In this document: piece by piece, positions 1-9,105 of the stretch
Layout of the letters: every line of letters starts with the position of its first letter
How positions within the stretch are numbered: the first letter of the stretch is position 1
DNA from: Martinezella multihospitum
GTDB lineage: Bacteria > Pseudomonadota > Alphaproteobacteria > Rhizobiales > Rhizobiaceae
Direction: 5' to 3'
Assembly: GCF_900094585.1 (NCBI RefSeq)
Contig: NZ_FMAG01000004.1
Coordinates: 310,001-374,000, forward strand
DNA: 64,000 bases
Position numbers and translations under genes: made by a program
The notes under the pieces: generated by a model
Database searches by the model: none
What the model saw: the letters and a program-made list of their open reading frames with translations, nothing else
What the model was told of the DNA's origin: nothing

Positions 1-79
1 CGAAGGAATCCGCCAGTGCGACGCGAAAGGTTGCGTCATCATCGACAATCATTACACGCAATGCCTCAGTCTGTGTCAT
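1..79 (-). CDS. dctD: DctD-type response regulator, N-terminal fragment (cut by window edge)
   Basis: Reading leftwards from an ATG at 79, the first 26 codons give MTQTEALRVMIVDDDATFRV and onwards, the beta1 strand and acidic pocket (VDDD) of a CheY-like receiver domain. The ATG overlaps the stop of the upstream kinase gene in an ATGA arrangement, so the two are translationally coupled. A DctB-like kinase followed by a response regulator is the classic dctBD order, in which DctD is a sigma-54 activator of dicarboxylate uptake. Only the receiver start is visible, so the AAA+ and DNA-binding domains, and hence the dctD name, are inferred from the partner. Confidence 0.75.
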   Translation of the reverse strand, partial: MTQTEALRVMIVDDDATFRVALADSF

Positions 80-1827
80 GCACGTCTTACTCCGACAGCG
101 AAAGCCGCACCCCCAAGGGGCGATGATATGATTTTCAGCGTGCCACCCAGATCGACAATGATGTCACGTGCAATGCCGAGCCCGAGTCCCAAACCGTCGG
201 GTTTGCTGGTCACGAATGGCGAAAATATCTTTTCGCCCAACTCGGCATCAATGCCAGGACCGTTGTCGGCGACGATAAGGATGATCCACGCGTCATCATT
301 GTCAACGCTCAGGACGACATGCGGATAAGGGTGTCCCGCCACGGCATCCAGCGCGTTCTGGAGCAGATTGACGAACACCTGTTCCAGCTGGACCCGATTG
401 GCGACCACCTCGGGCTGGCCGCGCACCGGCAGGTCGAGCCGTACCGCCGCGTTGCGAAAGCGCTCGCCGATCAGGAGCAGTGTTCCTTCGATCACCTCAT
501 CAAGCGACATCCGGGTCGTCTCGCCGCCGCCACGCCGCGCAAAGCGCCGCATCTCCTGAGTGATCGCGCCGATTCGGGCCGTCAATTCGACCGTCGTCAT
601 CAGACTGGCTGCGACGCGATCGATGCGGGCATTTGCGAGATGATGTTGCGCATTTTCGGCAAGGGTACGGATGGTCGCGACCGGCTGATTGATTTCATGG
701 GCCAGGCCGGCGGTAATCGAGCCAAGCGAGGCCAGCCGATTTGCTTGTGCGAGTTCTTCTCTCGCCTGACGAAAGCGGCGGTCCGCACGGGAACGTTCCG
801 CCATCTCGGTGCTGAGTTCGGCGGTGCGCGTCTCCACCGCTGCTTCAAGTATCGCCCGATCGGCGGCGATCCGCGCCGCGCGGGTCATCCGCCAATAGAT
901 GGTGACGGCGAGGGCGCCCAGAACAATGGTTGTGGCAATGGAGATCAACCATGCGAGATTGCGCGCCTCACGCAGGGCCGGTGCGGTATCCACTGCATGG
1001 ATCAGCCTCAAAGTCGTCTCCGCGATCGGTTCGTCGACGGGCATGAGCAGATCGCCCGATGGACCCTGCATCATCCCGTTGGCCTGAAATCGATGACGGC
1101 TCGGCTCCAGTGGTGCGTAGTTGAACTGGCCGTTTGCCGTCAGCTGTGCACGATCGGCGGCGGAAAGCGGTCGGAAGGTGCGCATTTCCTCCTGCGAATC
1201 CGTGGAAGCAAGCACGATGCCGCGTGGGTCGATCACGAATGTCTGACCAGAATCCTCCGCCCAGCTGTGAAGCAGCGTCTGGAACTCATATTTGATGACC
1301 ACGACCCCCAGCGCTCCCGGCTGGTTGCCGACCCGCCGCGAAAAGAAGAAGCCCGGCCGCCCGCTAAGATCGCCAACGGCATAATATTCTCCAGAACCGG
1401 TCGATAATGCCTGAGTGAAGTAGGGACGAAACCCGTAGTTGCGACCGACAAAACTTTCGGGACTGCCGGCATTCGAAGCCGAGATGACCCGACCGTTACC
1501 GTCAAGAATATAGATGACCGGCGCGCCGGTCTGTGCCGCCAGGAACGCAAGCTTGTCGCTAAGGCGTGAAGCATCAGCGATCGAGCCGCTGGCCAATGCA
1601 TCTTGCAGGTCGGTATATTCGCCAAGAGCCACGGGAAGCAGGCGATACTTGGCAAGTTCGCTGTCGATCAACCGGCTCTGTTGACGGGCGATAAGCTCGG
1701 CGTCGGCGCCCAGCCGGGCCAGCGCGTGTTTTACCATCCAGGATGTCGTCAAATGCCACAGTCCCGCCAATAGCAGCAGGCCCAGGACAGGCAGCGCAAA
1801 TGTAATCTTGAGCGGAAAATGCTTCAT
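76..1827 (-). CDS. dctB: DctB-type C4-dicarboxylate sensor histidine kinase
   Basis: Membrane sensor kinase of about 583 residues. It has an N-terminal membrane segment (about residues 8-27) and a large periplasmic Cache-type sensor region. That region contains a stretch (GAPVIYILDGNGRVISASN, then FVGRNYGFRPYF) very like DctB, which senses succinate, fumarate and malate. A second membrane segment lies near residue 300. The HisKA box is GLAHEINQPVATI, with the phospho-accepting His at about 377. The HATPase N and G boxes (NLLQNALDA, DNGPGI, GLGLGLGI) complete the kinase. The ATG at 1827 (MKHFPLKITF) is preferred because the membrane segment follows directly; a TTG at 1866 would add 13 residues. 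It overlaps dctD by 4 bases. No dctA transporter gene is visible here. Confidence 0.88.
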   Translation of the reverse strand: MKHFPLKITFALPVLGLLLLAGLWHLTTSWMVKHALARLGADAELIARQQSRLIDSELAKYRLLPVALGEYTDLQDALASGSIADASRLSDKLAFLAAQTGAPVIYILDGNGRVISASNAGSPESFVGRNYGFRPYFTQALSTGSGEYYAVGDLSGRPGFFFSRRVGNQPGALGVVVIKYEFQTLLHSWAEDSGQTFVIDPRGIVLASTDSQEEMRTFRPLSAADRAQLTANGQFNYAPLEPSRHRFQANGMMQGPSGDLLMPVDEPIAETTLRLIHAVDTAPALREARNLAWLISIATTIVLGALAVTIYWRMTRAARIAADRAILEAAVETRTAELSTEMAERSRADRRFRQAREELAQANRLASLGSITAGLAHEINQPVATIRTLAENAQHHLANARIDRVAASLMTTVELTARIGAITQEMRRFARRGGGETTRMSLDEVIEGTLLLIGERFRNAAVRLDLPVRGQPEVVANRVQLEQVFVNLLQNALDAVAGHPYPHVVLSVDNDDAWIILIVADNGPGIDAELGEKIFSPFVTSKPDGLGLGLGIARDIIVDLGGTLKIISSPLGGAAFAVGVRRA

Positions 1828-1830
1828 TAG

Positions 1831-1875
1831 TGCAAGATAATGCAATCGCACGTATTGGCTATGCAAGTTTTTGCA
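1831..1875. promoter_or_regulatory. Paired TGCA-N-TGCA inverted repeats upstream of dctB
   Basis: Two near-identical 14-bp inverted repeats, TGCAAGATAATGCA (1831-1844) and TGCAAGTTTTTGCA (1862-1875), have centres 31 bp apart, about three helical turns. They flank the two possible dctB starts. The repetition and helical phasing suggest an operator, but no regulator can be assigned. Confidence 0.35.
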
Positions 1876-2711
1876 CGAAAAACCACTGCAGCAGCATAAA
1901 AATATCTGCTTATTTCATTTAAAACAATAGGTTAGCCAAAAACTCTCGCAGCAGCTAGCAACGATTGGCGATCTCGCGCAATGTGCGCGGAGCATCGAAG
2001 TGCCGGGCCTATTGGAGAAGAAGATGTCATGTTGACGGACAATCCAAGCGACTTCCGTACACTGACAACTCCTGTGAAAAGCGGAGTGAGAGTGGCTCTC
2101 CTTTCGCCGCCTGACCAGGTTCTCCTGCAGAATTCGTGGCTTGTCGAATCGCGCTGCACTGACCGTTGGCAGGACTTCTGATGCGCGATTTGGGCATTTC
2201 CTGGGCGCCGCCCCGGTCCGGCAAAGACTCCGAAAGCGATCGCGAGCTCGACGGCATCCCCGGCAGGTGCGGCCGCACCATTCATGTCCATCCGCTCTTC
2301 CGCCTCGGACCGAAGGATGATGCAGGACGGCACGTCATTCCCCGCGCTGGCATTGCGATCCTGGCAGCTGATGGCCCGGGTTTTGATGGCGAATTCTCGC
2401 ACGAGATAAACCATCAAAAGTTGTTGCGTCTAGGCGCCGTGGCCAAGGCAGATCCAGGAAGGGACAGATCGACCGGATCCTCGCCGATGCCCACGAGATA
2501 TCTCGTGCTGAAAGGTTTCAAAGTGGCAAGCGCGTTGAGCAAAGACCGGACGGTAATCTGGCGATACGGGAACAGCGCCACGGGAGAAGAATGTCCGATC
2601 GATGGACAGCTCGGCATCTAAGCGGTCTGAAGCAGCAACGCAAATGCGTTCTGTCCCCGCCGCCGTTCTCTGCAGCAAGGTCTTCAAAAGGGATAGGGGC
2701 TAAGATTTAAC
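1876..2711. other. Intergenic stretch without a supported gene
   Basis: About 840 bases between dctB and the peptide synthetase gene. Open frames exist on both strands (for example 1932-2417 minus and 2166-2621 plus), but none has a recognisable domain, good ribosome site or protein-like composition. It may contain the promoter of the synthetase operon. No -24/-12 element or clear terminator was seen. Confidence 0.5.
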
Positions 2712-5700
2712 ATGACTAGGAAGGAGAGAATTCTACCGATTTCTCCGGCGCAGGCCGGTATGTGGATCGGTGAGAAGGTCGGGGCGGCGGGCGTTATTTT
2801 CAACCTTGCCGAATCTGTCGAAATCCATGGGCCGGTTAACCCGGAGAATTTTCGGCGGGCATTGCGCCAGTTGACGGAGGAAATCGATGTCACCCGGCTT
2901 CGCATTCGCGAGATCGAAGGCCGGCCTCATCAGCTCATACTGGCGGAATTCGAGGGGGAGTTCAGCCTTCTCGATTTTTCCACCGCCGAGGAGCCGCGAA
3001 AGACGGCCGAAGCCTGGATGGCGGCTGAGGTGCTGGCTCCCCTCGATCTCGGACATGACCGGCTATGGGATAGTGCGTTGCTCAAACTTGCCAACGATCA
3101 TTGGCTATGGTTTCAGCGGGCTCATCACATCGCCTTTGACGGTTTCACCGCCGGCCTGTCCTCGCGTCGCGTTGCAGAGATCTATACGGCGCTCGAGGAA
3201 GGGCGCGAGCCTGCTCCCGTCGACTACGGCGATCTCGAGGAGATGCTGGAGGCTGATCGCTCCTACCGGTCATCGCAGCATTTCGAGCGTGATCGCGCAT
3301 ATTGGTCGGAACAGCTCCAGCAGATGCCATCGCCGGCGACCCTGGCCAAGCGGCGCACGACGCAAGCCACCGGCCTGTTGCGCCACAGCACCTATCTGAG
3401 TGCAGAAAACGCCCATGTTCTCGGCAGGGTGGCGAAGGAACTGGGCGCCTCGGTTCCGCAGATGATGATCGCTCTTGTAGCAGCCTACTACGCTCGGGCG
3501 ACAGACTACGAAGATCTGGTCATCCTGACGATGTTGACAGCGCGTATCAATCCGGCCATGCGCCGCATTCCCTGCATGATGGCCAATGCCGTTCCATTGC
3601 GTTTCAAGCTCTCGGCAGACCTGACATTGCAGGATCTCGTCAAGCAGGTATCGCAACAGATGATGCGAGCGCTGCGCTATCAGCGCTATCGCTATGAGGA
3701 CATGCGGCGGGATTTCGGTCTTTTGCGCCATGATGAGCAGATCGCCTGGCTCGGTGTGAATATCGAGCCGTTCGACTATGATCTTCGCTTCGCCGGCCAT
3801 CCGACGACGGTTCACAACCTGTCCAACGGCTCGATGAATGATCTGACGATCTTCGCCTATGATCGTGGTGACGGCAGCGAAATCCGTATCGATTTCGATG
3901 CTAATCCCGGCCTTTACAGCCTGGAGGAATTGCAGTCGCACGAGGCGCGCTTCACGCAGATGATGAATACGCTGCTGGCCGAGCCCGGGCAGATGTTGAG
4001 TTCCTTCAGCCTGCTCTCCGAGGAGGAGAAACGCAAGGTGCTGGTGGAATGGAATGACACGGCCCGTCCGATCCCCGATCTCACATGGCCGGAACTCTTC
4101 CGCCAGCAGGCGGCGCGCAGCCCCAATGCGGTTGCGGTTGCCTTCGGCGACAGGGAGCTGACCTATGCCGAGCTGGATGCCGCCTCGGACAACTGGGCCG
4201 GTCTTCTGGGCAAGCGCGGCGTCGCGCGCGGCGATCTGGTGGTGGTGGCGGTTCCTCGCTCCGAGCAGATGGTGGTCGGTCTGCTGGCCGTACTCAAGGC
4301 GGGTGCGGCCTACCTGCCGCTTGATCCCTCCGATCCGCCAAGCCGTATCAGCCTCATTCTCGAAGATGCCAAGCCGAGCGCTGTCGTCACCGTGAGCGAG
4401 GCTGCATCCAAGCTTCCGGCGGAGGCGATATCGACCATATTTCTCGATCATCCGGAGGATTGCCACCCGCATCTGGCGACCGGAACGCCGTCGCCCGACG
4501 ATGCGGCCTATGTCATCTTCACCTCGGGCTCGACCGGACGTCCGAAGGGCGTGGAGATCCCGCATCGCGCGCTCACGAATTTCCTGTTCGCCATGCAAGA
4601 TCTCCTGAAACTCACCGCGCAGGATCGTCTTCTTGCCGTCACCACCATCGCCTTCGATATTGCTGCGCTCGAGCTTTATCTGCCCCTCCTTGTCGGAGGG
4701 CGGACCATCATAGCGCCCCGTGAAACGGTGCGCGATCCGGCTGCCTTGGCGCAGCTGCTCAGGCAGTCGAAAACCAGCATCATGCAGGCGACACCATCGC
4801 TTTGGCGTGCGCTGCTGGAGGGGCACGGCAATGGAGTGCGAGGCCTGCGCCCCATAGTGGGCGGGGAAGCGCTTCCAGCGGATCTCGCCCATAAGATGGC
4901 AAGGCTCGATCATTCGGTGCTGAACGTCTACGGTCCCACCGAGACCACGATCTGGTCCACCGCCATGCCGCTCAAGGGCGGGGATCTCGACGCACCCCCG
5001 ATCGGCCGGCCGATCTGGAATACCAGGCTTTACATTCTGGACCGCAACGGTGCGCCCTTGCCGCCCGGCTTTGCCGGAGAACTCTATATCGGCGGGGCAG
5101 GGGTTGCGAAGGGTTACCTCAATCGACCCGAACTGACCGGGGAGCGATTTCTGCCGGACCCCTTTTCCGACGATGGCAGCCATATGTATCGCACCGGCGA
5201 CATGGCCTGCTGGCGCGGAGACGGCGTAGTGGAATATCTCGGCCGGAACGACCACCAGATCAAGATTCGCGGCTTCCGCGTGGAGCCGGGCGAAATCGAG
5301 GCGGCTTTGATCGCCCAGCCGGAAATCCGTCAGGCCGTCGTCATTCTTCGTGAGGATACGGGCCAGGACAAGCGGCTTGTCGCCTATCTGGTCATGACCC
5401 ACGGTCATCCGGTCGATGAGGCCGATCTATCCGCCAGACTGGCGCACAGCTTGCCGAGCCACATGATTCCCTCGGCCTATGTGACGCTCGATTCCATACC
5501 GCTCAATGTGAACGGCAAGATCGACCGGCATGCGCTTCCGGCACCACGATGGCAGGTTCAGGAGGGGTTCGTTGCACCCCGTACCGAGACGGAAAAGATG
5601 ATCGCCCGCATATGGTGCAAGACGCTCGGGCTCGATGAGGTCGGCATCCACGAGAGCTTTTTCAAGCTTGGCGGAGATTCGCTTGCGGCCGCCCGCATGA

Positions 5701-6692
5701 TTACCGCCGTGCACTCGGAAATCAATGCCGTCATTCCGCTGAGAGCAATCTTCGAATCGCCGACCATTGCCAGTCTTGCGCTGCTGATCGGCAATCCCAC
5801 CTCGAAGAGCGATGTCCTCGATCCGGTGCTTCCTATCCGCGAAAGAGGCAGTTCTGCGCCCCTGTTTTGCATTCATCCTGTGGCCGGCATGGGGTGGGCC
5901 TTTCACTCGCTTGCCGACCATATCGCGGAAGACATGCCGATCTACGCGCTGCAATCGGAGGGTCTGCGCGACCCGTCGGCCCTGCCGAGTTCCATTGAGG
6001 AAATGGCTGCGGACTATGTCAAGCGCATACGCAACATCCAGTCGAACGGCCCCTACCATATCCTGGGCTGGTCCTTCGGAGGGCTCGTCGCGCATGAAAT
6101 GGCCCGGCAATTGCGGGAGCAGGACGAGGCCGTCGCCTTCCTTGGGCTGCTTGATTCTTATCCTTACCACCAGAAGGCCCGCGAGGCGGCGCCGGACGAT
6201 ATGACGCTAGTCCATGCGGCGCTCGGTTTTCTCGGTTTCGATATCGAGGTGGCGGAACACGATGCCGGCCGGCCGGCCTTGTCCATCCTGAACGACTATC
6301 TGTTCGACCGTTACGATATGGGCAACCATCCGCTGATCCATGAAATTCAGCGGCACGAACCCGACATCCTGGACAGGGCTCGCGCCGTCATCGTCCACCA
6401 CCTCGGCCTTGCCCGCAAGTTCAAGCCGCGATTTGCTCCGCTGGACATGCACTTCTTTGCCGCCAACCGCGGCAAGGGAAAAGCCATCGACGATGTGATG
6501 AACTATCGCGCCGAGGCATGGCTTCAGCATGTCGGCGGACGGATCTACCGTCGCCACCTCGATTGCGCCCACGAGAAGATGCTTGATGCTGTGCCCGCTG
6601 CCGAAATCGGCGCGGCCGTTCAGGCGGAGGTGCTTCGCGAATTCCTGGTTCTGCGTGCACCGGATTATTCGGAAAGTGCCATGACGGCATAA
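2712..6692 (+). CDS. EntF-like single-module non-ribosomal peptide synthetase (C-A-PCP-TE)
   Basis: A 1326-residue enzyme with four domains in order. The condensation domain (about 8-430) has the catalytic HHIAFDG at 138-144. The adenylation domain (about 450-960) shows FTSGSTGRPKG, NVYGPTETT, YRTGD and NVNGKIDR. The carrier domain has its phosphopantetheine Ser at 990 in LGGDSL. The thioesterase (about 1065-1310) has GWSFGG with Ser1121, Asp1148 and His1287. Aligning to the GrsA pocket by eye gives the code D-I-L-Q-I-G-V-I-W-K, close to the known glycine code DILQLGLIWK, so glycine activation is inferred. The N-terminal C domain needs an acyl or peptidyl donor from elsewhere, and TE release could give an acyl-amino acid or a cyclised product. 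The glycosyltransferase gene follows after 14 bases, suggesting a glycosylated product. The order resembles enterobactin synthetase EntF, but no other siderophore genes are nearby. Confidence 0.93.
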   Translation: MTRKERILPISPAQAGMWIGEKVGAAGVIFNLAESVEIHGPVNPENFRRALRQLTEEIDVTRLRIREIEGRPHQLILAEFEGEFSLLDFSTAEEPRKTAEAWMAAEVLAPLDLGHDRLWDSALLKLANDHWLWFQRAHHIAFDGFTAGLSSRRVAEIYTALEEGREPAPVDYGDLEEMLEADRSYRSSQHFERDRAYWSEQLQQMPSPATLAKRRTTQATGLLRHSTYLSAENAHVLGRVAKELGASVPQMMIALVAAYYARATDYEDLVILTMLTARINPAMRRIPCMMANAVPLRFKLSADLTLQDLVKQVSQQMMRALRYQRYRYEDMRRDFGLLRHDEQIAWLGVNIEPFDYDLRFAGHPTTVHNLSNGSMNDLTIFAYDRGDGSEIRIDFDANPGLYSLEELQSHEARFTQMMNTLLAEPGQMLSSFSLLSEEEKRKVLVEWNDTARPIPDLTWPELFRQQAARSPNAVAVAFGDRELTYAELDAASDNWAGLLGKRGVARGDLVVVAVPRSEQMVVGLLAVLKAGAAYLPLDPSDPPSRISLILEDAKPSAVVTVSEAASKLPAEAISTIFLDHPEDCHPHLATGTPSPDDAAYVIFTSGSTGRPKGVEIPHRALTNFLFAMQDLLKLTAQDRLLAVTTIAFDIAALELYLPLLVGGRTIIAPRETVRDPAALAQLLRQSKTSIMQATPSLWRALLEGHGNGVRGLRPIVGGEALPADLAHKMARLDHSVLNVYGPTETTIWSTAMPLKGGDLDAPPIGRPIWNTRLYILDRNGAPLPPGFAGELYIGGAGVAKGYLNRPELTGERFLPDPFSDDGSHMYRTGDMACWRGDGVVEYLGRNDHQIKIRGFRVEPGEIEAALIAQPEIRQAVVILREDTGQDKRLVAYLVMTHGHPVDEADLSARLAHSLPSHMIPSAYVTLDSIPLNVNGKIDRHALPAPRWQVQEGFVAPRTETEKMIARIWCKTLGLDEVGIHESFFKLGGDSLAAARMITAVHSEINAVIPLRAIFESPTIASLALLIGNPTSKSDVLDPVLPIRERGSSAPLFCIHPVAGMGWAFHSLADHIAEDMPIYALQSEGLRDPSALPSSIEEMAADYVKRIRNIQSNGPYHILGWSFGGLVAHEMARQLREQDEAVAFLGLLDSYPYHQKAREAAPDDMTLVHAALGFLGFDIEVAEHDAGRPALSILNDYLFDRYDMGNHPLIHEIQRHEPDILDRARAVIVHHLGLARKFKPRFAPLDMHFFAANRGKGKAIDDVMNYRAEAWLQHVGGRIYRRHLDCAHEKMLDAVPAAEIGAAVQAEVLREFLVLRAPDYSESAMTA

Positions 6693-6706
6693 GGGAAGGC
6701 GCGCTC

Positions 6707-8062
6707 ATGCGGATCGTCATATTCACCATCGGGACGGAAGGCGATGTCCGTCCCCTGGTTGCTCTTGCACGGGGATTGCTGCAAGCGGGCCATCAGGTTC
6801 GCATTGCAACCGATGCAGGTTGCGCCGATCTCGTGCGGGAAAATGGCATCGACCATGCCGGGCTGAGCGGGGACTTCTTTGCCTGGATGCGAAGCGACCG
6901 GAGGACGATGGAGCGAGGGCTCGCATCGTTCTCGATCCTGGCGGAGGCACGCCGCCGGTTGCGGGCCATGGCGATCGACTGGCCCGAGCAGGGCCGTGCC
7001 GCAGCGCGAGACGCGGATCTCCTTATCGGCAATGGTATGGTCTACTACCTCGCAGCGTCACTTGGAGAGAGCCTCGGGCTGCCGGTCGTCGAAAGTCAGT
7101 TGATACCGACGCTGCCATCCCACATGCCTCCGCCTCTGCCGTTGCCACAACGGATGTATCGTCTTCCTGGCTTCGCCAACAAGGCGCTCGGCCACGCCAC
7201 TCGCCTTATGGTCTGGAATACGCTACGCCCGGTCTATAACGAGATCGTCAGACCCGCACTGGGTCTGGCGCCATATCCGCTTCTTGCGCCTTTTCAGGCG
7301 GGATTTTTCGCTCATCTCCGGCTGTTCGGCTTCAGCCCCGTGTTGATCGAACCCTCTTCCAGCTGGCCGCAACAAACGGTCGTGACCGGACCATGGTGCC
7401 TGGAAAGCACGGAAAAGTGGCAACCGCCCGAAGCGTTGATAAAGTTCCTGGATCGCGGCCCGGTGCCCATCTACATCGGCTTCGGCAGCATGCTGCATCA
7501 TGATGCGGCCGGGTTCACCGATAAGGTACTGAGTGCGGTGAAAGCGAGCGGCAAACGCGCCGTTCTGGCAACCGGATGGGGTGGGCTCAGCGAGACCTTG
7601 GATATCGATGCGAGTCAAGCATTCGTGCTTGAGCACGCCCCGCATGACTGGCTCTTGCCGCGTATGACGCTCGCCGTCCATCATGGCGGCGCAGGAACCA
7701 CGGCGGCAGCTGTTAGGGCCGGCATTCCCTCTGTCGTCATCCCAGTATTTGGCGATCAGCCGTTCTGGGCAGCGAGGCTTGAACATCTGGGCGTTGCTCC
7801 GAAAGCGGTGCCCAGGGAAAGCGTGACAGCGGAAGCGCTGGCCGGGGCAATTCTGGCGGCCGACGCTCCGGAATTGCGATCAGCCGCCAAGAAACTCGGC
7901 GAAAAGCTGAGAGCGGAGCAGGGGGTTGAAAATGCCTTACATGCGCTGCGCACCTGGGGCCTAGTGCCGGGCAAATCTCACCTGGAAATCACGTCACCAT
8001 GTTCTAGCGGATATTTCCCGCCCTCGGGCGGCGAAACGGATTACGCCGCTATCAACACATAG
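6707..8062 (+). CDS. UGT/MGT-type glycosyltransferase (GT-B fold)
   Basis: A 451-residue glycosyltransferase. The N-terminus, MRIVIFTIGTEGDVRPLVAL, is the acceptor-domain start typical of macrolide, sterol and rhamnolipid-type glycosyltransferases (GT1/GT28-like). The C-terminal nucleotide-sugar site appears as HHGGAGTTAAAVRAGIPSVV followed by PVFGDQPFWA, the usual donor-binding loop. No signal peptide or membrane helix is obvious. A ribosome site (AAGGGAAGG) sits just before the ATG, and the gene starts 14 bases after the peptide synthetase stop, so the pair is probably one operon. The inferred role is sugar transfer to the synthetase product or to a lipid; donor and acceptor are unknown. 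About 35 residues after the conserved domain look like an extra unstructured tail. Confidence 0.88.
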   Translation: MRIVIFTIGTEGDVRPLVALARGLLQAGHQVRIATDAGCADLVRENGIDHAGLSGDFFAWMRSDRRTMERGLASFSILAEARRRLRAMAIDWPEQGRAAARDADLLIGNGMVYYLAASLGESLGLPVVESQLIPTLPSHMPPPLPLPQRMYRLPGFANKALGHATRLMVWNTLRPVYNEIVRPALGLAPYPLLAPFQAGFFAHLRLFGFSPVLIEPSSSWPQQTVVTGPWCLESTEKWQPPEALIKFLDRGPVPIYIGFGSMLHHDAAGFTDKVLSAVKASGKRAVLATGWGGLSETLDIDASQAFVLEHAPHDWLLPRMTLAVHHGGAGTTAAAVRAGIPSVVIPVFGDQPFWAARLEHLGVAPKAVPRESVTAEALAGAILAADAPELRSAAKKLGEKLRAEQGVENALHALRTWGLVPGKSHLEITSPCSSGYFPPSGGETDYAAINT

Positions 8063-8406
8063 AGTCGCGCCCGCGGTCGCAGATGCCTGTTCCGAGTATG
8101 CGTCGACGATCCTATTGGCAACGTCGCGATCCTTGAGCCGCTTCGACCCGGTAAAGTCGAAATGCGCCAAAATGGGGTATCGACGACGAGGAAATTACCG
8201 CTGGCTTTGTGCCCGCGTGCTGCTCACGTCCGTTTTCATCGGTTGAAATCGAGGCGTAAGAACGCCACAGCCCCTTTTGGCACGAAGCCGCCACGGGGCC
8301 TTGTGCCGCTGTCGGGATTTTGAGATGGGAGGCTTACAACGGGGACACCGGTTCATATCCCTTCAAGAGCTGCGGGGGGCCACTTGGTGGCACAGCCGCG
8401 TGGGCC
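8063..8406. other. Intergenic stretch without a supported gene
   Basis: Region between the glycosyltransferase and the IS6-like fragment. On the minus strand, around 8080-8190, one frame reads in a protein-like way (PILAHFDFTGSKRLKDRDVA) but has no start, no recognised family and early stops, so it may be another decayed fragment. Nothing else is supported. Confidence 0.35.
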
Positions 8407-8541
8407 AAGCGCATTGCGCTTGAGATCCGCCGCTATTCCATAAGCGAGCAGGTTCATCACCGAGCCATTCGGCTTTGCTCCAGGTTTAACGTGAGCCCAC
8501 GTTTGATCGAAGAAATATTATCGGAACGTGGGAGAGGTAGC
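8407..8541 (+). pseudogene. Probable fragment of an IS6-family transposase
   Basis: About 45 codons encode RRYSISEQVHHRAIRLCSRF followed by NVSPRLIEEILSERG. This resembles the N-terminal helix-turn-helix of IS6/IS26-type transposases (typically HRFPxEIIxHAVWLYxRFxLSxRxVEExLxERG). The catalytic DDE core is absent: the reading frame runs on into unrelated sequence ahead of the next gene. No terminal inverted repeats were found. It is best read as a relic marking past insertion between the biosynthetic pair and the His-rich gene. Confidence 0.4.
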
Positions 8542-8599
8542 CGTTCATGCCCGGTTCAGCCGTCCGGTTTCAGGATGACGACAATGACGGAGGTTTGCT

Positions 8600-8887
8600 A
8601 TGAAAATCTTTAGAAGTTTGCTTGCATCGCTTCTGGCAATTGGTCTGTTGATTGGTGCGGGTGCTGCATCGGCAGCACCGATGATGAACATGACGAAGCC
8701 GGAGGTCCAGTCATCCGTTCAAACGGTTCGTTATCATCACCGTCGCCATTGGCATGGCCCGCGACATCACCGGCCTCACCACTGGGGATCGCATCGTGGC
8801 TATCGGAGTCACTATTGGCGCGGCCATCATCGTGGCTGGTACAAGCATCGTCACCACCACCATCATCATCGTTACTACCGCTACTGA
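8600..8887 (+). CDS. Small His-rich exported protein
   Basis: A 95-residue protein with a clear Sec signal peptide (MKIFRSLLASLLAIGLLIGA then ASA-A, cleavage near residue 26). The mature part is dominated by His, Arg, Tyr and Trp, including runs of six and more histidines near the C-terminus. The ribosome site GGAGG lies 6 bases before the ATG. Proteins of this composition are common in rhizobia and are thought able to bind metals, but no function is established here. It stands alone, with no operon partner. Confidence 0.75.
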   Translation: MKIFRSLLASLLAIGLLIGAGAASAAPMMNMTKPEVQSSVQTVRYHHRRHWHGPRHHRPHHWGSHRGYRSHYWRGHHRGWYKHRHHHHHHRYYRY

Positions 8888-9105
8888 TCGGAGCCTGTTG
8901 TGCGGTGCGGTGACTTGACCAAGTTTTCCGCTTGGCGCTGACCCGACTGGAAGTTCGAACCCTCGACTTTTTCCCGAAGCCTTGCTCGATGCTGCGGGGG
9001 ATTCAACGTGATGTTTCTGGATAGTGTCGGTGTAGCTGAATGAACTGCTTGTTTGACGGGAATGTCGCCGGAGGGTTGTTCACATGGTCGATGTGACAGC
9101 GCGAA

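Noticed and set aside
319-1407. Long plus-strand open frame opposite dctB
   Set aside because: It lies fully inside the clear kinase gene on the other strand; its composition is Arg/Gly/Asp-rich with no domain, typical of antisense frames in GC-rich DNA.
3270-5408. 712-codon minus-strand open frame opposite the peptide synthetase
   Set aside because: Entirely antisense to the well-supported NRPS; no recognisable domain and no ribosome site.
8080-8190. Protein-like minus-strand frame PILAHFDFTGSKRLKDRDVA
   Set aside because: No start, no recognised family and no continuation; too short to call a gene remnant.
8953-8964. GTTCGAACCCTC, resembling a tRNA T-loop
   Set aside because: The flanking bases do not form the T stem, and no acceptor, anticodon or D arm can be built around it.
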